From the NCBI GenBank assembly GCA_963678675.1, contig OY783192.1, positions 20,827,174 through 20,891,173 of the forward strand: a DNA stretch of 64,000 nucleotides, given 5' to 3'. The DNA is from Xiphydria camelus. Lineage: Eukaryota; Arthropoda; Insecta; Hymenoptera; Xiphydriidae. Below the pieces are notes generated by a model that worked only from the letters and a program-made list of their open reading frames with translations, was not told where the DNA came from and did no database searches. The translations under genes and the position numbers were made by a program. The stretch's first letter is position 1; every line of letters starts with the position of its first letter. This document shows, in pieces, positions 42,773 through 54,440 of the stretch.

Positions 42773-43868
42773 GCGTTCAAAACGGACGCACTCTTTCTCT
42801 GTGCCTTTTCGGCGGGAAACATTCTCATTGGTACTTCTCACGTGTTCAATGTTCGTGTGAACTCAGAGTGGCTGCGTTTCTCTATTTGGGGCGCCACAGT
42901 GCATTAGTGTCCAACAATCATAGTCGAATATAAATAGCAAGAAGTGTTAGACAGTTCACCATCTTGCATATATGTGACTAAAGACACGTCTAAACGAGTA
43001 ATACTTTTATTGCAATATGTGGCTACAATATTGGCAACTATAGCCCAGTCTTCATGACAACATTTATAAGCAGTATATGGCTCAGCAATGTATATTTCGG
43101 CAATATTTTCTGAAACAGTATGGCCCATTTTTAAAAAGTAATTTGTTTCGTAGACGGGCTACACAATTGGGCAAGAATGGCTGACGAAATTTATCGCGTC
43201 GTAGCGGCTTATATTGTTTTAAAAGAGAAGATTGTGGATTCGACCATACTTCAATAGGCGTGCAACTTTAGATAACATAATTGTAGAAATAAGTCTTGAT
43301 AATGACTTATTTTAAAACTTTTCAAGAATATCAAAGGGTGACTTCGAATTTCTCTTAAACAGAATTGGACAAAATAGGAGCAACTGCCCTTTATGCGCTC
43401 GTTAAATTCCTCCACATTATGTTGAACAACGGCTTTCGGATGACGCCCTAAACGCTTTGCACAGTCCCCATTGCAGAGTATTTTCGCTCGCCAAACGATC
43501 GTCCGGCAACTTGCCTGCAACATATATAAATGCATGCGGCGATACCAAATATGTGTAGCTATATGGCCGGAACATACTAAAAATATTATCCTAAATTGCA
43601 TAGTCTGGCTGTTACTTCTGGCAATGTTGCCGGCCACTCTATTGCAGCCACATATTGCAGTAAAATAATTGCCATGCGGTGCGAAGAGTCGTAAACGATG
43701 ACCACGGACTGGTGATGAAACTATGCGACTGTCGTTTCTAAACAGTTTAAACACACACAGCGCCGTCGCAATAGTACTGAAACATGTGAAATAATTACGG
43801 TGTATACAAGAACTAGTGTACTTTCATAACCCGAGAAAAAATGATTATGTATAATCATATATAACTAT
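42773..43868 (-). other. unrecognised frames on the - strand
   Basis: A 167-codon frame (43754-43251) and a 74-codon frame (43128-42904) lie in tandem on the - strand. I do not recognise either. Cys and His are frequent in the first (AICGCNR, ILCNGDCAK), but no zinc-binding order is clear. They could be decayed transposon sequence or chance. Confidence 0.25.
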
Positions 43869-43872
43869 ATAT

Positions 43873-44460
43873 GTTAGCGTTAAAGTATGAAATTCAGTTA
43901 ATGTATGTAATAACTAGTTATTTTATATAATAACGTGGCATTTTAGTTAAAGTATGAAATCGAATATTTATTTAACATTCTAACTACTTAATTCATAGAG
44001 TAACTACCTAGGTATTTTATGAATTAAGTGAGTTAAAGCTTCTTCTCTTTCGCGTTCGATGCTGAATTTATTAAAACATAAGAGACATTTCCGCTGCCCC
44101 AGTATCTACGTCGATTTCATTAGTATTAGTTTCAGTTTATGCATCATTTGGTTAGGTTAGTTTAGGTTAGGTTAGGAGTATCGTATAAAACATCAAAAAG
44201 CGATTCATTTGAACAATAGTATTTCACTTCTGCTTCTTTTTCAGTCACTGGTGTTATTAACTTTTCAGATCCTTGCACACTTAACACATCATAATGTTTA
44301 TTTCATACTTTCACGGATGCTTCGGCGTTAATAAATATATAGGATAACTAGTTAAAGTGTTAAAAATACTGAAATTATATACTTTAACTGATCGCATTAG
44401 TTATTCCATAGACTAACGCGTGATTTCATAGAATAACAGATTTCACACTTTAACGCTAAC
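43873..44460. repeat. AT-rich foldback, GTTAGCGTTAAAGT ends
   Basis: GTTAGCGTTAAAGTATGAAA (43873) and its counterpart CACACTTTAACGCTAAC (to 44460), flanked by ATAT on both sides. Subterminal ATAACTAGTTA blocks are repeated. The TTAGG run lies inside. Confidence 0.7.
44149..44176 (+). repeat. short interstitial TTAGG-like run
   Basis: GGTTAGGTTAGTTTAGGTTA continues GGTTAGG: about five imperfect TTAGG units, the insect telomere repeat. It may be chance or a relic. Confidence 0.55.
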
Positions 44461-44629
44461 ATATATACTCATATAAGCTATCATATATATTTATATATAA
44501 TTATATTGGGATCCTTGACGGGGGCGTGGCTTATGGCCAAGCGCTCTGGTGGCGAAACGAAAAACTAGCGTAAGTAGGGTTCCGCTGTCAGTTAGCCCAT
44601 ATAAAACAGTGTGATTTAAAATTAAAAAA

Positions 44630-44930
44630 ATGCGGATAAGTGGACACGAAATTAGCAGATTTGGTGACACAAACCCCAGCTGCCGAAATTGGCGTGGAGG
44701 TAGAGATTTGTTGAATGCTGGGCATCTTATTCACGTTAGAAAAGTATTGAGTACTGACAATTCAAGTCAGTGCATCAACATCCTTGCTTTTTGTATTCAA
44801 ACATCACACTTGAAAGATACTCCTCACGAAATGAATGGGAAAGTAAAAGAAGATAGGACTATAATTCAAATGAAATGTTCTTGCAGAGCTGGTTTGAGTG
44901 AATTATGTAAACACGTGCTTGCATCGAACC
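44630..44930 (+). pseudogene. SWIM zinc-finger fragment
   Basis: The frame starting at 44630 contains MKCSCRAGLSELCKHVLA (44870-44925), a CxC..CxH SWIM zinc finger of the kind found in arthropod transposon-type proteins beside THAP and YqaJ domains. The upstream part (GHLIHVRKVLS, 44720-44755) fits the region before SWIM in that family. Homology seems to end near 44930, where opposite-strand THAP sequence begins. Confidence 0.6.
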
Positions 44931-44934
44931 AGTC

Positions 44935-45155
44935 ACTTTTCTCCCCATTCTTAAAACCTTCATCCAAGCGTATAATCTGTCAAGCTCCTCTTCTTCGCCG
45001 AATTTATTTAATATTTTTACTCTATGAGTATTTGCACGTGGGAATTGCAAAAATCTAACATTCGGATTACGTTGAGGTGTACTCGTGCAACCATAGACTG
45101 AGCAATAAATTTTGCTTTTAGATTTTACTTTTTCTGTTTCCATCATTGACAACAC
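44935..45155 (-). pseudogene. THAP domain fragment
   Basis: From 45155 the frame reads IYCSVYGCTSTPQRNPNVRF, then FLQFPRANTHRVKILNKFG, with the C..C, the conserved FP and later VLRMGRKVTG, a THAP-type zinc-dependent DNA-binding domain. The final Cys-His pair is not readable. It lies tail to tail with the SWIM fragment on the other strand, so the two do not form one intact gene here. Confidence 0.7.
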
Positions 45156-45202
45156 TTTAACTTGTTTGTTTTTAACATTTAATTTTATCTAACCACATTT
45201 AA

Positions 45203-45284
45203 CCCATTCGGGACGGATCTACTTGGCTCACGCTTATATTTCCGACGTAGGTACTTTGCCAGTACATCGAACGTCCTGAATAAG
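45203..45284. mobile_element. 82-bp piggyBac-type MITE
   Basis: TTAA at 45199-45202 and 45285-45288; ends CCCATTCGGGACG and CGTCCTGAATAAG are imperfectly inverted. Confidence 0.55.
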
Positions 45285-45575
45285 TTAACACTGCCATGTG
45301 AACCTACTTACACTAGTTTCACTCTTAGCCGCCAGAGCGCGTAACCTAGGAAGAAGTTTCTCAATATGATTCGAGATATGCTGATATCTGATCATATATA
45401 AACCCATATATGATAAGATATAGTAGTATATCTGATCATATAATATGGATTCATGTATGTCCAGATATAATCATGTATATTTAGTGTCACAATTCACATA
45501 TAAGCAGATATTCTGATTATATATTAATTCATATATTGTGAGATATAAAAACGCAAGCTATAGTATAAACTTATA
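45285..45575. other. ATATCTGATCATATA-rich stretch
   Basis: 45370-45545 is built of diverged, partly palindromic ATATCTGATCATATA-like blocks. No gene. Confidence 0.45.
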
Positions 45576-46431
45576 CAGGGTGACATTTTGAAAACTTGCC
45601 ACCCCAATATCTCAGAAAGTTACAGAGATTTTCTAAAAAAGAAAAATACGGTTTCGGCAGTAGAGAGGGGGAACCAAAATGATATAATCGGAGACGCACC
45701 CACTCCAACCCCCTTAGGGGTAGCCCCTCCAACTTTGTAATCTTAAATAGCAACCCCCCATGTGTGATACAGCGTTGGAAAGTTCTTTAAAAATGCTTTA
45801 CAGCAACACCAAATATTGGTATCTTTCGATGAGTAGTTTTCGCGCAAATCGAGAAAGAAACTACCAGAAGTAAGTTTTGTCAATTTATTTATTAAAAGTC
45901 AATTATGTTACAATAAATTTTCGAAGTGATTTCCATTATCTGATCTTACTCCCTGCGATTTCTTCTTATGGGGACATCTGAAATCTGTTGTTTTTCAAAC
46001 TCAACCAGCAAGCATTGACCAACTGAAACAGAGAATTATGCAAGAATGTCGCAAAATTTCAAGAACAACATTTTAAAAAGTCCGAAAATTCAATGGAAAT
46101 CACTTCGAAAATGTATTATAACGTAATTGTGTGTGACCTTTAATAAATAAATTGAATACTTACTTCTAGCAGTTTCTTTCTCGATTTGCGCAAAAACTAC
46201 TCATCGAAAGGTACCAAAATTTGGTGTTGTTATAAAGCATTTTTAAAGAGCTTTCCAACGCTGTATCACATATGGGGGGTTGCTATTTAAGATTACAAAG
46301 CTGGGTGGCTACCCCTAAGGGGGTTGGAGGGGGTGCGTCTTCGATTATGTCATTTTGGTTCCCCCTCTCTTAAGAAAATCTCTAACTTTCTGAGATATTG
46401 GGGTGGCAAGTTTTCAAAATGTCATCCTCTG
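45576..46431. repeat. foldback element derived from a mariner-like transposon
   Basis: CAGGGTGACATTTTG (45576) and CAAAATGTCATCCTCTG (to 46431), flanked by TA. Arms mirror each other over about 300 bp (for example CCACCCCAATATCTCAGAAA). The interior 45930-46130 carries a transposase remnant on the + strand. Confidence 0.85.
45935..46135 (+). pseudogene. Tc1/mariner-like transposase C-terminal fragment
   Basis: Readable as SDLTPCDFFLWGHLKSVVF (45942-46000), then QPASIDQLKQRIMQECRKIS and a stop, followed by GNHFENV. DFFLWG with the preceding TPxD is the last catalytic Asp region of mariner-like transposases. The first two catalytic residues are absent. Confidence 0.75.
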
Positions 46432-46435
46432 TATA

Positions 46436-47320
46436 CAGGGTGGACCAGGTTAAACGTCATTTTTTTTGATATGTGATAGAACAACAACAAAAAAGTAGAC
46501 TCATAAGAAAATTTGTTTCAAAAATGTTTCCTAACAAAGATATAGGGTGTCAGTTTCGAAAAAAAATGGTTTTCTAATCACAACTTCTAAACTACTTGAT
46601 CGATTTCCATGAAACTTCGCACACAACCTAATGTAGAACAGCTCTAAGCAATAATTAAATAATTTTTAAAAATTCTCCAGTGGCGTAGATACTAGGGGCC
46701 GGTACCCCCCTTTTCCCCTCCCAATCTTCGGCGCCACAGTATATTTTGCAAAGAAAATTTAATTATTGGATTCCCCGTTTAATTTAGAGAAAAAAATAAC
46801 CCTTGCAAATTTTTGATTTATGGCTTCGCGTTTTTGAGATATTTATTTTAATTTATAGGGTTGCGAGCAGGCCAAAGCTAGGTTGAACTCCATTAATTGT
46901 GATATGTGATAGAGCAACAACAAAAAATAGATTCTCATGAGAAAATTTTTTTCAAAAATGTTTCCTAACAAAGATGTAGGGTGTCAAAGTTTCGAAAAAA
47001 AAAATGGTTTTCTCATCATAACTTCTAAGCCACTGGATCGATTTCCATGAAATTTCGCAGGGGGAAAGGGGGGTACCGGCCCCTAGTATCTACGCCACTG
47101 GAGAATTTTAAAAAATTATTTAATTATTGCTTAGAGCTGTTCTACATTAGCCTTTGTGCGAAATTTCATGGAAATCGATCATGTAGTTTAGAAGTTATGA
47201 TGAGAAAACTATTTTTTTTCGAAACTTTGACACCCTGTATCTTTGTTAGGAAACATTTTTGAAAAAAATTTTCTTATGAAAGTCTACTTTTTTTTTTGTC
47301 CTTCTATCTGAATATGTGTT
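46436..47320. repeat. compound inverted repeat with CAGGGTGGACC end
   Basis: TA then CAGGGTGGACCAGG. The block AAAAATGTTTCCTAACAAAG occurs at 46522 and 46959, and its complement near 47240-47262; TGGCGTAGATACTAGGGGCC (46682) pairs with GGCCCCTAGTATCTACGCCA (47080). It appears to be two direct copies plus one inverted copy of the same 250-bp unit. Confidence 0.75.
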
Positions 47321-47322
47321 AC

Positions 47323-48384
47323 ATTAATTCTTCTCTGAGTAATAGAACGATACGTAAAGCTGGTGGGAGATGTAACGCGCGCGTATTCGTAGATCTCTGC
47401 AAATGAAGTGGTGGGAGGTCGAGCTGAACGCAATTCAGTAGCCGCGTGCTATCCTGTGCTACAACTGCTACATCGAAGGGACCGGTGAGTAAATTGGCGG
47501 GATATTTGAAAATATCGTGACTGGTCATTCTTATCTGAAAAAAGTACTTTTTTACGACGTCCTCTAAAAATATGAATAAAATTTGGAAGGGGATAGATGT
47601 ATTAATCCTTTTCAAAAGGCTGATGACCTTCTAAAAAAACTGATGAAGGTGTTCAATATATATATCCTACATTTATCCTTCCAAATTTTATTCATATTTT
47701 TAGAGGACATCGTAAAAAAAGTACTTTTTTCAGATAAGAATGACCAAAGTCACGATATTTTCAAATATACCGCCAATTTACTCACCGGTCCCTTCGATGT
47801 AGCAGTTGTAGCACAGGATAACACGCGGCTACGGAATTGCGTTCAGCTCGACCTCCCACCACTTCATTTGCAGAGATCTACGAATACGCGCGCGTTACAT
47901 CTCCCACCAGCTTTACGTATCGTTCTATTACTCAGAGAAGAATTAATTTGCCACTCTCTCAAACTTAGAGGTCTTATAGGAAAAAATCTCAGCTTTCTTC
48001 TAAAATTATTTTAAAAAATAAGAAAATTGTCCACATTAAAGAAAATCAAATTTATTTTTGATTTTCAAAAATTAGGGTCAAATTTTTAATTTTTTAAAAA
48101 ATTTTTATGGCCACCAGAAACTTTGTGGAAAAATCTATGAAAAACATTTCTAGTGAAATTTTGTTTAAGGCAATAGGAAAAAAGTTACAGATGTTTAAAA
48201 GTAAGGCTTTGCTTAAATAACCCAAAAATTGTACCCCCTCCACTTTGATAAATAATTAACAAAATGAATTAATTTTTGGTGTGAGGAGTACTATCCAATA
48301 GGACTACAATTGGGCGAATTTTTAGCCCGATCGGACAACTTTCATTTTCGAGGGTGGTATACTTCAGAAATTATGCCCCATATG
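47323..48384. repeat. 2.2-kb-type foldback, truncated copy 2
   Basis: Corresponds to 23252-24303 of copy 1 and ends with the same TTATGCCCCATATG. Its left outer arm is missing. It keeps both inner arms with open frames (47615-47319 on -, 47700-48014 on +). Confidence 0.88.
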
Positions 48385-49352
48385 AAGGAGTCAAGGTGAA
48401 CTCTTTGGGAATTTTGGTTTTATTTTTAATTAGTGATCTATTCCATGACCCTCCGGGTCCCACAGTCAGGCACTGGTACACCGATGGGTCGGGGTACGGG
48501 GGTCGCTTTGGGGCGGGAGTCTTTGGACCTCAAGAAGACCTCAGGGTAAGTATCGCCCTGGGAGACAAAGCCACAGTGTTCCAGGCGGAAGTCTTGGCAA
48601 TAAAACACTGCCTGGCAATAAAACCTATATTTATATTTGGTCTGACAGTCAAGCTGCTATAAAAGCACTCCACAGGACAAGCACAAATTCACAGATTGTG
48701 TGGGAGACTATGGAAGTGCTAGAGATTCTAGGGAAAACCAACAAGATTACTCTTGCTTGGGTCCCCGGACACACAGGAGTCCATGGTAACGAGATAGCGG
48801 ACGTACTGGCGAAAGAGGGCACCAGAAAGGAGAACCTCATGCCAGTGGGAGTCCCCTTTGCCATGGGCAGGTTAGAGATTAAGAGGAAATTCCACAGGGA
48901 GGATTTTCACCGGTGGACTAATCTAGGAACGGGCAGACAGGCGAGGAATCTAATGCCTCGCCTAGCACAAAAGAGAGCCAGGTTACTAGTGAACATGAAC
49001 AGGATAAGCCTGAGCATTACAATCAGACTATTAACTGGTCACGGAAAATTCAACTCACACTGCAGGAGACTAGGTCTATCGGAAACGGATAGATGTCGAT
49101 ACTGCAAAGTGGAGAGGGAAGATGCCCAGCACTTGCTGCTGGAATGTCCAGCACTAGGGGCTTATAGACATCGTCTGATAGGCGAGGCTTTTCCTAGCCT
49201 GGAAAGGGCTAGAGAGCTAGGGGTGGAATGGATATGTGGACTGGCCAAAAAGGCCAAGATGCAAATCTAAGGTACACCCCTAATCACAGCGGGGCTACAA
49301 TAAAACTATTAAGTTTTCGGTGGCGTTCAGGGATGATTAGCGTCCTAACCGC

Positions 49353-49386
<34 letters not shown>
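48385..49386 (+). mobile_element. 5'-truncated non-LTR retrotransposon with RNase H
   Basis: Starts within or just before the RNase H domain, directly after the foldback end at 48384, and finishes in an ATT repeat tail (49355-49386). An RNase H in ORF2 and a trinucleotide tail are typical of the I/LOA/Jockey-related groups rather than R1. Confidence 0.85.
48430..49270 (+). pseudogene. LINE ORF2 C-terminus: RNase H and Cys/His motif
   Basis: RNase H catalytic residues are visible: YTDGSG (48479-48496), the Glu in FQAEVLAIKHC (48582-48610), SDSQAA (48640-48657, after a one-base shift near 48620 caused by a short GGCAATAAAAC duplication) and the final GNEIADVLAKEG (48787-48820). The C-terminus has CRYCKVEREDAQHLLLEC (49096-49150), the zinc motif of such LINEs, and a stop at 49268-49270. 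RNase H removes the RNA strand during integration. Confidence 0.9.
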
Positions 49387-49387
<1 letters not shown>

Positions 49388-50533
49388 CATGCCCCAGTGT
49401 ATGAATCTCGAACTAAAACAACAATAGGCTCTTCCTTTGATAGCTTGTTCATTCGAACAGTTTTTAATTTTAGAAGTGGTTTTGGGGTCTCTAAAAAATA
49501 GAGTTCAACTGCTTTCTTCACATCAAAAAAATCTGATTGATGAACATTGACCACGTGAAAAGGCGAAGGCTTAGACTGACAGTTTGCAATGACGTTATCC
49601 CACTCCTGGCGTTTCTCTACTGTCACTTTTTCTTTTTTCTTACTTATTACTGAGAAATCTTGATTATTGGGCAGAAAAGAGTGGCCTCTAATAGGAAAAA
49701 TGTGTTACGCTTTTTAAAAGTTGAAGCACATGAACGACGAAATAAAAAGCGTATCATTGTGTAGTTCTTATTTTGTCCTGCAGAGGCGTCGGTAAAAATC
49801 ACCAAATTTTCTGTAGATGCAAAATCGTTTTGCTTTAGGAAGTGAAATAAATGCGAAGTCACATCGTTCTGACCCTTTTTCCCTACACTTTCATTACATA
49901 GCTACTTACATTGAGGCAGAGTCATCGGATAAATCGTGTATACCTAACACAAAGTACCACAGCTGACGAGCATATAAAACTGAATTTGTTCTGATGTGAG
50001 GCAACGGTAAATTTGGTATAAAATCAAGACTTATAAGAGCATCATTATTTGTCAAAGCCATCTGTCTCTATTTTCGTTTCAAAGAGTAGAAGGCTTCAGC
50101 TTTCCGCAGGTGGAGCTGTCAGTCACTAGTTTTTTTTTCTTTCTTACTCATCTTTGTTGGCTTCAATTTTTGGCGCAATGTGTCACATATAGTAGGTACA
50201 TGTCTCAGTTCTGGGCAACTCAAATTTAATATTAAATTTTGTGGCAAATATTGACCAGTAAACTTTGTACGAAATCTTGATTTTGTATTGCTTTAAGAAA
50301 AGGGGATACATTTCTTTTACAGTTAGAGTTTCATGCAAATAAAACCTATGAGGATTTTTTCGTATCGAGTAGTGTGACTGCCTGGCTGGAAATGACTTAA
50401 TGTGCTGCTTAATAAGAAAATCGATTTCAGGAGGAGTTTTATTTAATCTGTTTTGATGTTGAACCCTTTTGTCTAATGGTGGTGCACTAGTTTCGGAGAG
50501 ACAGTTTTGGATCTGCCGCAGTCTAGCCCTGGT
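49387..50533 (-). pseudogene. transposon-type protein with GQNKN motif (DUF7869-like)
   Basis: From 50530 downward: TPPEIDFLIKQHIKSFPARQ and KEMYPLF, then (after decay near 50180-49870) DFIPNLPLPHIRTNSVLYAR, then IFTDASAGQNKNYTMIRF (49800-49745) and a C-terminal tail to about 49400. I recognise the order and the DxxxGQNKN motif from a widespread arthropod protein family (DUF7869-like), probably a transposase with an RNase H-like core. It has several frame breaks. It is cut upstream by the 50534 repeat and downstream by the LINE tail at 49386. Confidence 0.65.
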
Positions 50534-51050
50534 AATTAGGTTGGCTGCGCAAAACTGAAGCAGATGGCGCCACCGAGCCAAACACCCACGGGCAAATTAA
50601 AACGGTTATAATATATTATTAATGCTGCACTGTTGCAGATTTGACTGTATCTGATGTGACTGGTACACAAATTATGAAAGTGAAACAGTTAAAGGAATTC
50701 AACGGATCTCCAACTGAGGCGGCAGGTCCTCTTCGCGCGGGAGAAGGACCTGTTCCGTCGTTTGGTGGTGGCGACACCGTCGCTCGTCGTGGGTCGCCTG
50801 CTATCGCTGGTTGGAAGCGGCTGCGGAGGCTCCACAGCCACCGTTTTATATTAAATTTTTTAGTTCAATTCACTTCACTACATACAGATTCATAAATTAA
50901 AACTCCTTCAAATTCATCCTGCAATGCCTACTATACTTTATAAAGTAAGCATTGACTCCTGCCATATTGATATATTTCAAATCAGGCGGTAAATAAGGGT
51001 GTTTAGCTCGGTGGGGCCTAAGTTTACTTCGACCACCAGCCAACCTAATT
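50534..51050. repeat. AATTAGGTTGGCTG element, copy 1
   Basis: Ends AATTAGGTTGGCTG and CAGCC(AACCTAATT) are inverted; 517 bp. It carries a pyrimidine-rich acceptor-like TGCACTGTTGCAG followed by a frame with DVTGTQIMKVKQLKEF (50641-50895). Copy 2 lies at 59699-60223. Confidence 0.8.
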
Positions 51051-51064
51051 CCATGCAAGTTTAA

Positions 51065-51146
51065 CACGTTAACTGCCACGGCTTTTCACGGCCCAGATAT
51101 ATCAAAGGTCTGAGAAGCACACTTGCTTTTCATGGCAGTCAATGTG
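51065..51146. mobile_element. 82-bp piggyBac-type MITE
   Basis: TTAA at 51061-51064 and 51147-51150; ends CACGTTAACTGCCACG and ATGGCAGTCAATGTG are inverted with few mismatches. Confidence 0.65.
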
Positions 51147-51150
51147 TTAA

Positions 51151-51394
51151 CCCTCTAAGGACGAAGTTTTCCACAGCATAAAATGTGTGCAAAAAGTTAT
51201 TATCAGATAATGTTGGTAGTGTTAACATAAATGTAAGTGATGTTTTATCAGGAAAAGAAGGTTTTTTTTCATAAACTTGGAAACTAAGCATAACGAATAA
51301 ATTACAGCCAGCGCCGGGCCAAAAATCTCCAATCACCGTCGTAATTATAAACAGATTGAAACGTAACGAAAATGTAATCGTCGTCCTTAGAGGG
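51151..51394. mobile_element. 244-bp piggyBac-type MITE
   Basis: TTAA at 51147-51150, shared with its neighbour. Ends CCCTCTAAGGACGA and TCGTCCTTAGAGGG are inverted; the right TTAA has decayed to TAAA. Confidence 0.75.
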
Positions 51395-52620
51395 TAAAAA
51401 AAGTATCTCTGTACACTGCTATAGAAACGTATTTGAAAGAAAGTTCGGTTGAAATGCGAACTGTATAGGAGAAAGACAAAGAATAATAAAATTTGAAATA
51501 TGATTCATCGTCACTGAATTCATTAACTCCATATTTTTCAAGTTTTCTGGCTCTTTTCTGCTTCATAGGTGAAGTTTTTAATAAACCGGCTAAGTGACTG
51601 TCCTGGAGATTTTTAGTTGGAAGTTTATAAAGCCCCTTCAATATCTGTTCTCATATTATCTTCTATGATTACACCAAAGCACTTGTACCTTTTGCACCTA
51701 AAAATAATATACCTACATAATACATTATAACTTATTTAGTTTCAAAATTCACTTGCAGTCTAGTCCCACTTTCTTAGCTTTGTGGTTGAGATGTGCTTCT
51801 CCTTTCACTTTCTTATCCCTGATTACCTACTGTTTCTTTTTTAAATTTTCTTTGATTTCCTTATTGGTACAACTATCCGTTCAATATCACTCATAAATGA
51901 TATAAAATAAATACAATTAGCAATAATACAATAATAAAAATATAATAATAATAATTAATAATTATATGATAGCATAATAATACAATAATAATAATCTAAT
52001 ATAATAGTAATACAATGATGATGATGATGATTATGATCATCATAATGATAAAATAGCACAAATACAGTTGACAAGACTGTGACGTGTCTAAGTTATGTTG
52101 TATTATTATTATATCAACGCTTCGACCGGACCGTTCGTATTATATTTCCGGCAAAAACAACCTATATCAGAGACATACCTAGACTGTTTTTGCCGGAAGC
52201 GCTAGTGACATGGGCTACTTTTGTGGAATCAGGAGATATTACTCTAAGCTTTATCGAGTAGGGCTGTTTTTGTAGAATATTTTACTATAGATAGATGAAT
52301 AATGTACAACACCATCTATACTCTTTTGCAAGAAATGCTTCAATTATCACTATGTTTGGAAAATTTATTTCGCCGATTTCTCCACAATTACTCGTTTTCG
52401 CGAAGTGAAATAATTTTTCTCGAAATCTACGTGCCATTCTACATTTCCTGAAATAGAATCAACTTAGGCTACTACTCAAATTAATAAAAATATTGTTATT
52501 ATAACAACATAGCCGCCGTCGTATATATTGGATTATCTGCTAGCAGTAATTTTATCATTTTCCGATTTCATTACCCTTACATGATGATTATAATTTTAGG
52601 AAATAATTTCGATCCATCTA
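51395..52620. other. AT-rich stretch with AAT/ATA microsatellites
   Basis: 51890-52040 is a degenerate (AAT)n/(ATG)n tract. A small inverted pair, ATTTCCGGCAAAAACA and TGTTTTTGCCGGAA, lies at 52143 and 52183. No gene recognised. Confidence 0.5.
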
Positions 52621-53437
52621 CCGCATGTCCTATGGCCAACCGCGCAGGTGAGCTGCGACCTGAATTCTTGACTTCGGCAGTATTTATGGTACAGTTAGAG
52701 TGGGCTTCAGACGAGTGCGCTGCATAAGAACGAAAAATGTCGACTGCTCTTCTAATAGCTGTCAATTCGGGAGATCGAAACGTTTCGTGTAACCTTAAAA
52801 TCGTAAAGTTTTGAATTAGTAGTGAATAATTTGTAGAAGTGATGAGAAATAATCATAAATAATCTTCTGAATTGTGACACCTTAGGTATCGCTCACGCCA
52901 CTTCGTAAAACTACTTCCTAGACACGCGCGGTGCTAGCGCGGAAATAATTTCTGAAACAAATAGGCACATGAGGCGTGTAATTCGGTTGGACATCGAAAA
53001 AACCCGAATGATTGTTAACTCTCACTTCTGAACATTACTTACCATTTATTCAAAGATTCACGATTTCGAGCTTAGACTTCGATCTCCCGAATTGATAGCC
53101 ATCGGGAGATCAGACGTTTCACACTTTTCGTAAGAACGCAGCTTAAGAGCGAAAAGCGTCGTCTGATTTCCCGATGGCTGTCAATTCGGAAGATTATTTA
53201 TGATTATTTCTCATCACTTTTCTACAAATTATTCACTACTAATTCAAAACTTTACGATTTTGAGGTTACACGAAACGCTTCGATCTCCCGAATTGACAGC
53301 TATTAGAAGAGCAGTCGACACTTTTCGTTCTTATGCAGCGCACTCGTCTGAAGCCCACTCTAATTGTACCATAAATACTGCCGAAGTCAAGAATTCAGGT
53401 CGCAGCTCACCTGCGCGGTTGGCCATAGGACATGCGG
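52621..53437. repeat. CCGCATGTCC foldback, 817 bp (copy 2)
   Basis: Near-identical to 37739-38551, with the central segment in the opposite orientation (that is, the element is inserted the other way round). TA on both sides (52619-52620, 53438-53439). Confidence 0.9.
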
Positions 53438-53439
53438 TA

Positions 53440-54440
53440 TGCCTGAAAGTTACGCCACCAAAGCACTGGAGCTTCGTGACATATAAGAGGTCAATAGTCG
53501 CGGATTTTGTTATCTCGCTTCCTATCGCTCCAACGTGAAAAATACCTATTACAAAAGTTGAAGATCTCAATTTTTAATACCTAAAAAAATATTTGACGTA
53601 AATACGCCTAATCGTTCTCGAGATATGTAGCTGAATATGTGGCAAAATGCGAAAATAGCCATATTCTCAGGCCCCTATTTCCCGGAAGGGTCTCGCCGAC
53701 CGTTACTCAACTGTTTCAAGAACAATTTCGGGTTTTTATTTGACTATATTCAGTCAACCGAGCCGAGTTATAGGCCGAGTAAGACGGGAAAAGGGGAAAA
53801 AAAAACCTACTAGGGAAACCATATAAAAAAAATGCGCCGCGCATTCTACCTCAAAGGTGATGTGGAAATGAATGCTTCCGCAAACTTCACAGCATCGTAT
53901 CTCGAAAACGGTAAGGCGTATCTGAAAAGTGTATGGGACCATTTAGTTAGATAATTTCACGTTCTAACAGCAATAGCTCTTTTTATTTTTGTGTGAGTCA
54001 TAGAGAACGAGATAATAGCATTAAAACAGATGTAGTATTTTTTGACCAAAACTTATCTTTCGTGTCTTATATCTCGAGAACAGGTAGGCGTATGAAAACC
54101 AAACTGGACTCTTTAGAAAGGGTGTTTATTCATAAAAACATAATTATATAGGTGTAATTGCCGTTTGAGTAGTAGGAAGAGAGAAGAATGCGGCGATACA
54201 CGTTGCATACTCGAATTTAGCTATTTTTGAATTTTTCCACACATTCAGCTACATATCTCGAGAACGGTTAGGCGTATTTACGTCAAATATTTTTTTTAGG
54301 TATTAAACATTGAGATCTTCAACTTTTGTAATAGGTATTTTTCACGTTGGAGCGATAGGAAGCGAGATAACAAAATCCGCGACCTTTGACCTCTTACATG
54401 TCACGAAGCTCCAGTGCGTCGGTGGCGTAACTTTCAGGCA
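53440..54440. repeat. foldback, TGCCTGAAAGTTACGCCACC ends
   Basis: TGCCTGAAAGTTACGCCACC (53440) and its complement ending CTTTCAGGCA (54440), flanked by TA; the left TA is the terminal TA of the preceding foldback. Arms are about 230 bp. No coding remnant. Confidence 0.85.

Noticed and set aside
43251..43754. Harbinger nuclease gene on the - strand
   Set aside because: I looked for the nuclease motifs and could not find them; left as unrecognised.
49330..49400. Poly-Asn coding stretch at the C-terminus of the - strand frame
   Set aside because: It is the ATT tail of the LINE read in reverse.
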